From Prevotellamassilia sp. (lineage in GTDB: Bacteria > Bacteroidota > Bacteroidia > Bacteroidales > Bacteroidaceae): 13,226 nucleotides of DNA. Position numbers and translations under genes: made by a program. Where the stretch lies: contig VSQE01000070.1 of the NCBI GenBank assembly GCA_009775705.1, forward strand, positions 1 through 13,226, given 5' to 3'. Under the pieces are notes generated by a model. The model was not told the DNA's origin, searched no databases, and worked only from the letters and a program-made list of their open reading frames with translations. This document shows, piece after piece, positions 1-8,700 of this stretch. The first letter of the stretch is position 1; each line of letters starts with the position of its first letter.

Positions 1-563
1 GCTGTATACGCCAATTCCAATGCAGCAGAACCAAGTCTTCTGATATCCTGTGAATTTTCATAGACTTTGAGAAACTTGGCGAAGTTTTCTTTCGCCAGTT
101 CTCTTTGGGCAGTGCCGATACCGATTATGGTTTCCGAGAGCTTTTTAGCAGAGGAAACGTGTATGGGTTTGCCGTTCAGAAAACTGCCTTTGCCTTTGAC
201 AGCAGAGAAAAGCTCATTATGAAACGGGTCATAGACAACACCCAAGACAATCTCTTTTTGGCGGCAAAGGGCCAACGAGACCACGCTGTGCTGATAGTCG
301 TGCATGAGATTAGTAGTGCCGTCAACGGGGTCAAGAATCCAGTAGCAGTCTGTATTCATCTGTTGCAAGCCGGTTTCCTCTCCGAGAAACTGGATGTCAG
401 GTGTGAATCTATATAATTCCTTTTTCAGAAAATCCTGCACAGCCACGTCAACTTGCGTAACGTAATCGGCAACTCCTTTTTCTTTCACCCGGGCTGCCAT
501 TTCCCGATTTGTGATTATCTCCTTAGTCTCTTTGACAAGACTGATTATACGTTGTATGTCCAT
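1..563 (-). CDS. Inositol monophosphatase family protein (5' part, runs off left edge)
   Basis: The minus strand from the ATG at 563 stays open to base 1, giving 187 residues of a family that is usually about 260 long. The C-terminal third is outside the window. Visible motifs are the metal-binding GEE (residues 61-63) and the signature WILDPVDGTTN (75-85), with Asp78 and Asp81 as expected Mg2+ ligands. GSAALELAY (179-187) leads towards the second signature, whose catalytic Asp lies outside the window. Family members are cytoplasmic Mg2+-dependent phosphatases acting on inositol phosphates, sugar phosphates or PAP; SuhB and CysQ are relatives. The sequence does not settle the substrate. The start is supported by a Bacteroidetes-type -7 element about 50 bases upstream. 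The gene looks more AT-rich than the genes to its right. Family assignment is firm; the exact function is open. Confidence 0.93.
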   Translation of the reverse strand, partial: MDIQRIISLVKETKEIITNREMAARVKEKGVADYVTQVDVAVQDFLKKELYRFTPDIQFLGEETGLQQMNTDCYWILDPVDGTTNLMHDYQHSVVSLALCRQKEIVLGVVYDPFHNELFSAVKGKGSFLNGKPIHVSSAKKLSETIIGIGTAQRELAKENFAKFLKVYENSQDIRRLGSAALELAYT

Positions 564-609
564 GTTTATTATTTTCTTATGTTTTGGAAAGAGTTGCCCT
601 ATCCGAATA

Positions 610-617
610 CAAAATTA
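610..617 (-). promoter_or_regulatory. Putative -7 promoter element for the inositol-monophosphatase-like gene
   Basis: On the minus strand this reads TAATTTTG, an exact match to the Bacteroidetes -7 consensus TAnnTTTG. It would place the transcript start near 603 and give a leader of about 40 bases. I see no good TTTG at the -33 spacing, so the call rests on the -7 match, its position and the AT-rich surroundings. Confidence 0.45.
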
Positions 618-745
618 ATTATTTAATTGACATATTGCATTATAAAGGACAGAATTATTGCTTTGAATAGTGAGAACCAGTTGATCACTCTGCTCGGTTC
701 TTTTCATTCAGGCTTTCTAAAACATGTACATGAGAATAAACCCGG

Positions 746-764
746 TTTTCGGACTGCCCGAAAA
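746..764 (-). other. Short inverted repeat next to the terminator
   Basis: TTTTCGG (746-752) pairs perfectly with CCGAAAA (758-764) around a 5-base loop. It lies just beyond the terminator at 771-805 in the direction of minus-strand transcription. It may act as a back-up terminator or a 3'-end stabiliser, but its T tail is poor. The role is inferred only. Confidence 0.4.
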
Positions 765-770
765 TAAACT

Positions 771-805
771 GAGCATCTTACCGCAACGTCTGCGGAAAGA
801 TGCTC
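771..805 (-). terminator. Rho-independent terminator after the DUF4923 lipoprotein gene
   Basis: Bases 771-779 (GAGCATCTT) pair with 797-805. After one A/A mismatch, 781-785 pair with 791-795 around a 5-base loop, for 14 base pairs in all. On the minus strand the stem is followed by a T-rich run (AGTTTATTTT), as expected for a terminator about 40 bases past the lipoprotein stop codon at 847. A second, shorter hairpin at 746-764 follows in the same direction. Confidence 0.8.
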
Positions 806-846
806 CACTTTTCTGAATTATATGAAGTTTAGTATAGTGTTGGTGC

Positions 847-1503
847 TTACTTTTTAAGCTGCATGCCGATGAGCATACCGTCATACGAAGAGACCAGCGA
901 ACTGAGCGTCTTCATGCTGCTGTTGCCCGAAAGCGCAGACACGGTACTCACGAGTTTCAACAATTTATCCGCCTCATAAAGCAGACTGATCTGGCTGCCG
1001 TTTCTTACAATAGAGGGCGACATCGTGCCCAATCCATTCAGATAGGTCATCGTAATGCGTTTGTTTTTCGTGTCGAGCGTATAGGTTCCGGTAATGGTGC
1101 GGTTGCCTATGACGGCGGAATAGGTGTTGTCCTTGTTGAAAGTAAAGGAACAGCTTCCGGGACGTATGCCCACTTTCGAAAGCGTATTGTCCAACTGCGA
1201 CTCCATCTTGGCGGCTGCCAGCTCACCACCTGCTTTCATCAGCAGATTCTCCGTTTCAAAGACGCAATCCGCACCGGCATATTTCCAAGTTCCCGTCAAG
1301 TCGTTCTGGGAAAAAGGTAAGGCCGATCCGATCAGCGACCCCAAAAAACTCTGCAACGCAGTTCCACCGGTGGTCTTTCCGGCCTGTCCACCAGCTCCGC
1401 TGAGGGCACCTACGTTTCCACCCAATGCGGTGGCGCCGGGTGTCACACAACCGGCAAACAGAGACGCCGACAGCAAAAGGGCAGAAATAACATACTTGTT
1501 CAT
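847..1503 (-). CDS. DUF4923 family lipoprotein
   Basis: This is a 218-residue protein with a lipoprotein signal peptide: basic start, hydrophobic residues 5-18, and lipobox LFAGC with the acylated Cys at 19. A Gly/Ala/Thr-rich linker follows (about 24-48), then a soluble domain from about 67 to the end. That domain opens with LTGTWKY and later has TITGTYTLD and ITMTYLNGLG, alternating patterns typical of a small beta-sheet or barrel fold. I recognise the whole as DUF4923, a Bacteroidetes family without an assigned function. No acidic surface-export signal follows the Cys, so it probably faces the periplasm (inference). The ATG at 1503 has AAAAAAGG just upstream and a matching promoter at 1539-1570, and a terminator follows the gene, so it looks like a single-gene unit. 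It sits 119 bases after the Ca2+-ATPase gene on the same strand; a functional link is possible but unproven. Confidence 0.85.
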   Translation of the reverse strand: MNKYVISALLLSASLFAGCVTPGATALGGNVGALSGAGGQAGKTTGGTALQSFLGSLIGSALPFSQNDLTGTWKYAGADCVFETENLLMKAGGELAAAKMESQLDNTLSKVGIRPGSCSFTFNKDNTYSAVIGNRTITGTYTLDTKNKRITMTYLNGLGTMSPSIVRNGSQISLLYEADKLLKLVSTVSALSGNSSMKTLSSLVSSYDGMLIGMQLKK

Positions 1504-1538
1504 CCTTTTTTGTTATCGTTTGTAAAACTTTTGGGGCG

Positions 1539-1570
1539 CAAAGTTCGCATTTTGTTTTGAAAGGAACAAA
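1539..1570 (-). promoter_or_regulatory. Bacteroidetes-type promoter of the DUF4923 gene
   Basis: On the minus strand TTTG (1567-1570) is followed, after exactly 20 bases, by GAACTTTG (1539-1546). This is a full -33 match and a one-mismatch -7 match to the Bacteroidetes consensus at the usual spacing. The predicted start of transcription is near 1532, leaving a leader of about 30 bases. Confidence 0.65.
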
Positions 1571-1622
1571 CATTCCACATAGAAATAGAAAACATTTCTG
1601 CGGAAGAGACCCGTTTCTACCG

Positions 1623-4355
1623 TCATTTCCTGAATTTTTCCGGTAGCAGATAGCGCCAGTGACCTATAAGCAGCACTGGCGAGGTAACCAATGTGATGAC
1701 GATCCAATCGGTGAAGGAAAGGGGAGTGACACTGAACATCGGACCTCCCAAAGTGACAATACCTACCTGCCCGACAAAAATAAGCAGTACGATGAGCACA
1801 AACCCACGGCACCGGCTCATCCGGTGAAAAGCGGAATGTCCCGTCTCGAAAGCCCGGGCATTGAAGAGATTCCAAAGCTGTAGCATGACAAAGAGAGTAA
1901 AGAACACGCTACCTTCGTAGGCGGTCAGTTCGTGCCGGCTGCCAATGCCATATGCAAAGCCGAGCAGGCTCTCCTGACCTTCCGGTCCGAAACTACTCTG
2001 CTTGAACAGCACAACCAAAGCCGTGAGCACAAGCGTAAAGAAGACACCCGTTCCAAGAATGCCGCGCCACATGGCCGGTGTAATGATAAAGTCCTCGCGC
2101 CGTCGCGGTTTGTCGCGCATCACGTCCATCGTCGGAGGAAGGGAGGCCAGCGCCATGGCGGCAAACGTATCCATAATCAGATTGACCCAGAGCATCTGCG
2201 TCACCGTGAGCGGAGAATGCGTTCCCAGAAAAGCCCCGGCCAGTACAATGAGGCAGGCCGCTACGTTGATGGTCATCTGGAACAGGATGAAGCGCTGTAT
2301 GTTATGATAGAGCGAACGCCCCCACATGACAGCGCGGGTGATGCTGGAGAACGAATTGTCCATGATGGTGATGTCGCTGGCTTCTTTGGCCACCGAAGTT
2401 CCGTCGCCCATTGACAGACCTACATGGGCTGCCTTCAGCGCAGGCGCATCGTTCGTTCCGTCGCCGGTCACAGCCACTACCTGCCCCTTGCTCTGCAAAG
2501 TCTTGACAAGACGTTTCTTATCCATAGGCCGCGCCCGCGATATGATTTTCAAATCCATAATTCTCTCCTCCAACTCGGTATCGGTCAAGGCGGCAAACTC
2601 AGGGCCGGTGATTTCGTTGCGGACGTTGTCCGCTGCCTGCCACAGTCCGATCTGACGCCCTATCTCGCGAGCGGTACCCGGCGTGTCGCCCGTCACGATC
2701 TTGATGTCTATACCAGCTCCGATGCAGGCGGCAACGGCTCCCGGCACTTCTTTACGCACCGGATCGGCAATGGCCGCCAGACCTACGAACGTCAACCCGT
2801 CGGCTGCACCGGCCGAGGTATCAAGCGTCCCCTCGCGGAACAGTTCCCGACTGTCGTTGTCCAGTTCCTGAAAGGCGAAGCCGAGTGTTCGCATGGCCTG
2901 TCCCTGATAAGTCCTCAACATATGGTCGATCTCGTCCCGCGAAATGTTTCCCGCCGTCTGCCGGCAGAGCCGCAAGACTATTTCGGGCGCACCTTTCACA
3001 TACAGGACGTAATGTCCGGGCTTCACTCCCGAACGCACAACGGTAGCCATGTATTTCCGCTCAGTGGAGAAGGTAAGCTGACTTATTGTCTCGGCCTCCT
3101 CCCTCAACGCCGCATAATCCGCTCCCTCACCACGCAGGAAGAGCAGCAAAGCCCCTTCGGTAGGATTTCCCATTACCTTGACATTGCCCTCCGCATCATC
3201 CTCGGAAAGAAAAGCCGTCGAGTTAACAGCGATGCCTTCGGCCGCCAGCCGTGCAGTTTCGCCGGCCGGTCTGTCCGCATCCTCAAAGAGCCGCATCTCG
3301 TGTACACGCATCTGGTTCTGCGTCAGGGTGCCCGTCTTGTCCGTACAGATGACAGTAGTCGCCCCCATTGTCTCACAAGCATGCATCTTCCGCACAAGAT
3401 TGTGGGTTCTGAGCATCCGCCGCATGCTCAGGGCCAGCGACAAGGTCACACTCATGGGCAACCCTTCGGGAACGGCCACAACAATCAGGGTCACGGCAAT
3501 CATGATCGTCTGCAACAGATAGGCAACGAAAGCGACAGGATCGCCCTGTCCTGCCGAGAAGAAGGTGACAACGCGGCCTATAATGATCAGGGCGGCCAAC
3601 ACGTAGCTGATTTTCGTGATGACATTTCCCAAACCTTCCAACTGAAGATTGAGCGGCGTTTTCACACTGTTGTCAATCTGTGAAGCCACAAAAACTTTTC
3701 CGTTCTCGGTACGGTCTCCCACAGCTTCCACACACATCAGTCCGTGCCCGTCAACCACGGTTGTACCGCGCAATACATAATTCGTGGCATATGTCGCCTC
3801 CTTGTCGAAATCTTCGGGACGTACCGATTTGCTTACCAACGGCTCGCCCGTCAGCGTCGACTCATCCACCTGAAGGGATACGGCTTCCTGCAAAGTCCCG
3901 TCGGCCGGGATCTCGTTCCCGGCATTCAGTATGACCCAGTCGCCCACAACGACATCTTTCTTCGCAATTTCCCTCACAGAGCCATCGCGTATTACCTGCA
4001 CGGCATCTTCATCGTTCACCTCATTCAGGACATCAAAGGCACGGTTTGCCTTTACCTCAAACCAGAATCCTATACCCGTGGCCAATAACACCGCCACCAG
4101 AATACCCACCGGTTCCATAAAGACACCGGGATCGCCCTGATTGGCTCCTTCATGGAAGTACTCAAAGCCGGCAATAGCCGCCGATGCCAGTAAGGCAATC
4201 AAGAGAATACGGATAATGGGGTCGGAGAATTTTTCCAGAAATTGTTTCCACAGAGGTATCTTCGCAGCGGGAGTGAGAATGTTCGTTCCATGCTGTCTTC
4301 TGCTCTCGATGGCTTCGGCTTCGGTGAGGCCTGCGGGATGTTTCTTTTTTTCCAT
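1623..4355 (-). CDS. PMCA-type Ca2+-translocating P-type ATPase
   Basis: This 910-residue inner-membrane pump couples ATP hydrolysis to Ca2+ export from the cytoplasm. Visible in order are an N-terminal cation-ATPase segment (about 10-60), the actuator-domain TGEP (169-172), M4 PEGLP (296-300), the phosphorylation site DKTGTLT with Asp339, the nucleotide-domain KGAPE (454-458), TGD (555-557), and the hinge GDGTNDAP (631-638). M5 carries Asn697 and M6 reads WVNLIMDTFAAMALA, with Asn725 and Asp729. The M4 and M6 patterns match plasma-membrane Ca2+ pumps rather than SERCA, which suggests one Ca2+ per cycle. There is no calmodulin-type tail. An upstream ATG at 4427 would add 24 residues that do not resemble the family and would begin inside the predicted promoter. 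I therefore start at 4355, where the sequence becomes MEKKKHPAGLTEAEA. No terminator follows; the DUF4923 gene comes next on the same strand with its own promoter. Type is well supported; Ca2+ specificity is inferred from motifs. Confidence 0.93.
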   Translation of the reverse strand: MEKKKHPAGLTEAEAIESRRQHGTNILTPAAKIPLWKQFLEKFSDPIIRILLIALLASAAIAGFEYFHEGANQGDPGVFMEPVGILVAVLLATGIGFWFEVKANRAFDVLNEVNDEDAVQVIRDGSVREIAKKDVVVGDWVILNAGNEIPADGTLQEAVSLQVDESTLTGEPLVSKSVRPEDFDKEATYATNYVLRGTTVVDGHGLMCVEAVGDRTENGKVFVASQIDNSVKTPLNLQLEGLGNVITKISYVLAALIIIGRVVTFFSAGQGDPVAFVAYLLQTIMIAVTLIVVAVPEGLPMSVTLSLALSMRRMLRTHNLVRKMHACETMGATTVICTDKTGTLTQNQMRVHEMRLFEDADRPAGETARLAAEGIAVNSTAFLSEDDAEGNVKVMGNPTEGALLLFLRGEGADYAALREEAETISQLTFSTERKYMATVVRSGVKPGHYVLYVKGAPEIVLRLCRQTAGNISRDEIDHMLRTYQGQAMRTLGFAFQELDNDSRELFREGTLDTSAGAADGLTFVGLAAIADPVRKEVPGAVAACIGAGIDIKIVTGDTPGTAREIGRQIGLWQAADNVRNEITGPEFAALTDTELEERIMDLKIISRARPMDKKRLVKTLQSKGQVVAVTGDGTNDAPALKAAHVGLSMGDGTSVAKEASDITIMDNSFSSITRAVMWGRSLYHNIQRFILFQMTINVAACLIVLAGAFLGTHSPLTVTQMLWVNLIMDTFAAMALASLPPTMDVMRDKPRRREDFIITPAMWRGILGTGVFFTLVLTALVVLFKQSSFGPEGQESLLGFAYGIGSRHELTAYEGSVFFTLFVMLQLWNLFNARAFETGHSAFHRMSRCRGFVLIVLLIFVGQVGIVTLGGPMFSVTPLSFTDWIVITLVTSPVLLIGHWRYLLPEKFRK

Positions 4356-4654
4356 GTCAAGTCTAATGTGTCTTTGAATACGGGAACATGCCGCTACCGG
4401 AGGAAACACCTGCACGGGAAGATGCAAAGTTCTATCCGGGAATGGCTCTTCCCATTATAAACGCTGCAAATTTAAGAACTTGCCTTCGGATGCACAAGGA
4501 AGCCCGTATATTTTTAGGAACTTTTGTGTATCCGAGCAGTCTGTCCCCCTATGCCCAATCTTCCGCTTCAAAAAAACACGAAAAAAACTTTCGCATACGA
4601 TTAAACCTTTATTGAATAAAAATATCAAAGACATGTCAATTTAATATTCCAATC
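4356..4654. other. Divergent intergenic region between the Ca2+-ATPase and the RND operon
   Basis: These 299 bases separate two divergent transcription units and contain no credible gene. They hold the ATPase -7 candidate (4425-4432) and an inverted repeat at 4438-4453. The last 90 or so bases before the efflux operon are A/T-rich. I searched the plus strand for a TAnnTTTG element ahead of the operon and found none that fits well, so the efflux promoter is not assigned. Confidence 0.6.
4425..4432 (-). promoter_or_regulatory. Putative -7 element for the Ca2+-ATPase gene
   Basis: The minus strand reads GAACTTTG followed by C, the same variant seen before the DUF4923 gene. It would start transcription near 4418 and leave a leader of about 60 bases before the ATG at 4355. 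No convincing TTTG lies at -33. A palindrome-like stretch at 4438-4453 falls between the -7 and -33 positions. Confidence 0.35.
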
Positions 4655-5722
4655 ATGAACAGATACGTAAAATGGGGCATCATAGGTGTTGTGGCGGCCG
4701 GACTGACCGGACTGGGCATTCGCACCTTCATTCCTCATGAGAATAGCGAACTCAAAGAAAATCCGGATAAAGGAAAAGGTAAGAAAGAGAAAATCCTGAG
4801 CGTACGCGCCATCGTACTTCACGAGAAATCACTGACCGACGGCCTGTATGTCAGCGGCAGCCTGATCCCGGACGAAGAAGTAGATCTGAGTTTTGAAACC
4901 TCGGGAAAAATCACCGACATATATTTTAAGGAAGGTGCTCGTGTGGCCCGCGGACAACTACTGGCCAAGATCAACGACGCGCCCTTGCAAGCCCAGTTGC
5001 GCAAACTTCAGGCACAATGGCGGCTGATGCAGGACCGCGTGTTCCGCGCCAAAGCCCTGCTGGCCAAAGAAGCCGTAAGCAAAGAAGCCTTTCAGGAGGC
5101 CGAAGCCAACCTGTCGGCCCTGAAGGCTGAAATGGACATGGTGAAAGCCCAAATCCAACAGACGGAATTGCGCGCCCCTTTTGATGGAATCATCGGTCTG
5201 CGGCAGGTGAGCACCGGCGCATACGCCACGACATCGACCTCCATAGCCACCCTCACAAAGACGTCTCCATTGAAAGTAGAGTTCAGTGTGCCCGAACGAT
5301 ATGCGGGGACATTGCCGCCGGGCACAGCCCTTACCTTCACGGCCGAGGGTGACCTCACTCCGCGGAAAGCCAAAATATATGCCTCGGACTCTCGGGTAGA
5401 CCCCGACACACGCACCTACACCGTAAGGGCACTCTACGACAACAAGGGAGGCAAGCTCGTACCCGGACGGTACGTGAGCGTCAACCTGTCGACACGTCAG
5501 TTCGACAACACGCTGGCCGTACCCAGCGAAGCCATTGTCTCGGAAATGGGAGTAGACAAAGTGTTCCTGTATAAAAACGGTATAGCAGAACCGGTGGAGA
5601 TCTCCAAAGGCCTGCGTACGGATGCGGAAGTTCAGGTTCTGCGCGGACTGCATGCCGGCGATACCGTCATCACAAGCGGAACGATGCAGTTGCGCACGGG
5701 GCAGAAAGTGACCCTCCGATAA
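4655..5722 (+). CDS. RND efflux membrane fusion protein (HlyD/AcrA family)
   Basis: This 355-residue periplasmic adaptor links the inner-membrane pump to the outer-membrane channel. An N-terminal hydrophobic segment (about 7-25) without a lipobox Cys suggests a membrane anchor or signal peptide rather than the lipid anchor of AcrA. Next come a charged Lys/Glu-rich linker (31-47), the first half of the lipoyl-like domain (about 74-112, with GKITDIYFKEGARVARGQLL), a predicted alpha-helical hairpin (about 113-170), and the second lipoyl half starting at LRAPFDGIIG (172-181). The beta-barrel domain (about 205-280) and a membrane-proximal domain with AVPSEAIV (288-295) and LRGLHAGDTVITSG follow. 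Length and domain order are normal for the family. It is the first gene of the operon, 55 bases before the pump. Its partner is the pump at 5778-8807. Confidence 0.93.
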   Translation: MNRYVKWGIIGVVAAGLTGLGIRTFIPHENSELKENPDKGKGKKEKILSVRAIVLHEKSLTDGLYVSGSLIPDEEVDLSFETSGKITDIYFKEGARVARGQLLAKINDAPLQAQLRKLQAQWRLMQDRVFRAKALLAKEAVSKEAFQEAEANLSALKAEMDMVKAQIQQTELRAPFDGIIGLRQVSTGAYATTSTSIATLTKTSPLKVEFSVPERYAGTLPPGTALTFTAEGDLTPRKAKIYASDSRVDPDTRTYTVRALYDNKGGKLVPGRYVSVNLSTRQFDNTLAVPSEAIVSEMGVDKVFLYKNGIAEPVEISKGLRTDAEVQVLRGLHAGDTVITSGTMQLRTGQKVTLR

Positions 5723-5777
5723 TTCCGCCGAAGTATTTTTTTCATCCGAAAAACCACAGTCCTGAAAAGAAAGCGAC

Positions 5778-8700
5778 ATGAACATTTCCGAACTCAGCAT
5801 ACGCCGCCCGGTACTGGCAACCGTGCTTACGCTCATCATCCTGCTCTTCGGAGCCATCGGCTACATCAGTCTGGGCGTAAGAGAGTATCCATCGGTGGAC
5901 AACCCCATTATCTCCGTCTCGTGCTCCTATCCGGGAGCCAATGCCGATGTCATAGAAAACCAGATCACCGAACCTCTGGAACAGAACATCAACGGTATTC
6001 CCGGCATCCGTTCGCTAACCAGCGTCAGCCAGCAAGGGCAGTGCTTCATCACCGTAGAGTTTGAACTCTCCGTCGATCTGGAGACCGCCGCCAACGATGT
6101 ACGCGACAAAGTCTCGCGCGCCCAACGCAACCTGCCGCGCGACTGCGATCCGCCCACGGTGTCGAAAGCCGATGCCGACGCCATGCCTATCCTGATGGTA
6201 GCCATACAAAGCGACAAACGCTCGTTGCTGGAACTAAGCGAGATTGCCGACCTGACGGTGAAAGAGCAGCTGCAAACCATCCCCGAAGTGAGCAGCGTAT
6301 CCATCTGGGGTGAAAAACGCTATTGCATGCGCCTGTGGCTGGACCCCGTAAAGATGTCGGGCTATCGCATCACACCTATGGACGTAAAGAATGCCCTGGA
6401 CCGCGAGAATGTGGAACTGCCTTCCGGATCGGTGGAAGGAAACACACGCGAACTGACCATACGCACCATGGGACAGATGCACACCACGGAGGAATTCAAC
6501 AACCTGGTCATCAAGGAAAGCGAAGGCCGTATCGTACGGTTCAGTGACATCGGGCGCGCCGAACTGAGTGCGCGTGACCTGAAAAGTTACATGAAGATGA
6601 ACGGAGTGCCGATGGTGGGCGTTGTAGTGGTCCCGCAACCGGGCGCCAACCACATCAACATCGCCGATGCCGTCTATACCCGCATGGAACAGATGAAAAA
6701 AGACTTGCCCGAGGATGTGAAATACAGCTACGGATTTGACAACACACGCTTCATACGCGCATCCATCAACGAAGTGAAATCCACCGTCTACGAAGCTTTT
6801 GTACTGGTCATCATCATTATCTTCCTCTTCCTGCGCGACTGGCGCGTCACGCTGGTTCCCTGCATTGTGATTCCGGTATCACTCATCGGAGCCTTCTTCA
6901 TCATGTATGTCTGCGGATTCTCCATCAACGTGCTCTCGATGCTGGCCATCGTGCTGGCGGTAGGCCTTGTGGTAGACGATGCCATCGTCATGACCGAGAA
7001 CATATACATCCGTATCGAACAGGGCATGAAACCGCTGGAAGCGGGCATCGACGGAGCGAAGGAAATCTTCTTTGCCGTCATCTCAACCACCATCACGCTG
7101 GTGGCCGTCTTCTTCCCCATCGTGTTCATGGAAGGAACTACAGGGCGCCTGTTCCGGGAATTCAGTTTCGTGGTGGCAGGATCGGTCATCATTTCCTCTT
7201 TCGCGGCACTGACCTTCACCCCGATGCTGGCCACGAAACTGCTGGTGAAACGGGAGCGGCAAAGCTGGTTCTACCGGAAAACCGAACCCTTCTTTGCCGG
7301 ACTGAACCGGATCTACTCCCGCAGTCTGAACGCCTTCCTGCGCCAACGCCGGCTGGCCATTGTCATCATGGCCGTCGCCGTAGGGGCCAGCATCTGGATG
7401 TGGACAAATATTCCATCCGAAATGGCACCAATGGAAGACCGTTCCAACATTACCATCCGCACAACCGGGCCGGAAGGTGTAACCTACGAGTACATGCGGG
7501 ATTACACGGAAGAAATAGCCCGGCTGGCCGACTCCATCGTTCCGGACGCCGCCTTTATCACGGCCCGCGTGTCAAGCGGAAGCGGCAACATCAGAATTAC
7601 TTTGGACGACCTTTCGGAACGCGACTATTCCCAGATGGAAGTGGCGGAGAAACTGTCTAAAGCCGTTCAGAAAAAAACGGACGCGCGTGCCTTCGTGCAG
7701 CAACAGTCCACGTTTGGCGGCCGCCGCGGATCCATGCCGGTACAATACGTATTGCAGGCAACGAACATAGAAAAGCTACAGGAAGTATTGCCCAAGTTCA
7801 TGGCCAAAGTCTACGACAATCCCACCTTCCAGATGGCGGATGTAGACCTGAAATTCTCCATGCCGGAACTGCGGCTGAGCGTGAACCGAGACAAGGCAAG
7901 CCTATTAGGAGTGTCCACACGCGACATTGCCCAGACGCTTCAGTACGGACTGAGCGGGCAACGACTCGGCTATCTGTACATGAACGGAAAACAATATGAA
8001 ATCATCGGCGAAATCAACCGCCAGCAACGCAATGATCCCAACAACCTGAAGGCCATCTATATGAGAAGTGCGGACGGAAAGATGATCCAGATGGAGAATC
8101 TGGTGGACCTGATGGAAAGCATCGCACCTCCCAAACTTTACCGCTACAACCGCTTTGTCTCGGCCACGATCTCGGCCGGACTGGCAGACGGGAAGACCAT
8201 TGGCGAGGGACTGGACGAAATGGACAAAATCGCCAAGAGCACACTGGACGAGACATTCCGCACGGCACTCGCCGGCGACTCCAAAGAGTTCCGCGAAAGT
8301 TCTTCCAGCCTCATCTTCGCCTTCGGACTGGCCCTTTTGCTCATCTACCTCATCCTGGCCGCCCAGTTCGAGAGTTTCAAAGATCCCTTCGTCATCATGC
8401 TGACGGTTCCGCTGGCCATCTGCGGCGCACTTATCTTCATGACCGTAGGCGGTCAGACCATGAACATTTTCAGCCAGATCGGTATCATCATGCTGATCGG
8501 TCTGGTCGCGAAGAACGGAATCCTGATCGTGGAATTTGCCAATCAAAGGCAGAAGTCCGGCGAGGACAAGATGACAGCCATACGCGAAAGCGCCGCCCAG
8601 CGTCTGCGCCCCATTCTCATGACCAGCACCTCAACCATTCTGGGATTGCTGCCGCTGATGCTGGCTACAGGCGAAGGCTGTAACGGACGCATCGCCATGG

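Larger units (their letters stand above)
564..770. other. Non-coding stretch between the monophosphatase-like gene and the terminator
   Basis: No plausible coding region was found on either strand. It holds the -7 element at 610-617 and a loose inverted repeat: AGAACC at 673-678 against GGTTCT at 696-701, with a 17-base gap. On the plus strand a short T run follows that repeat. With no plus-strand gene ending here, I do not call it a terminator. The remainder shows nothing I can name. Confidence 0.5.

Noticed and set aside
105..416. A 103-codon plus-strand open frame near the left edge.
   Set aside because: It is antisense to the inositol-monophosphatase-like gene, which carries the GEE and DPVDGTTN motifs on the minus strand.
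673..701. An inverted repeat (AGAACC/GGTTCT) followed by a short T run on the plus strand, resembling a terminator.
   Set aside because: The stem is only six pairs with a 17-base loop, and no plus-strand gene ends nearby.
2424..3683. A 419-codon plus-strand open frame antisense to the Ca2+-ATPase gene.
   Set aside because: The other strand encodes all P-type ATPase motifs over this stretch. The antisense product is rich in Arg, His and Gln and resembles no family.
4356..4427. A 24-residue N-terminal extension of the Ca2+-ATPase from an upstream ATG.
   Set aside because: The extension does not look like the family, and the upstream ATG would fall inside the predicted -7 element. The ATG at 4355 gives the normal N terminus.
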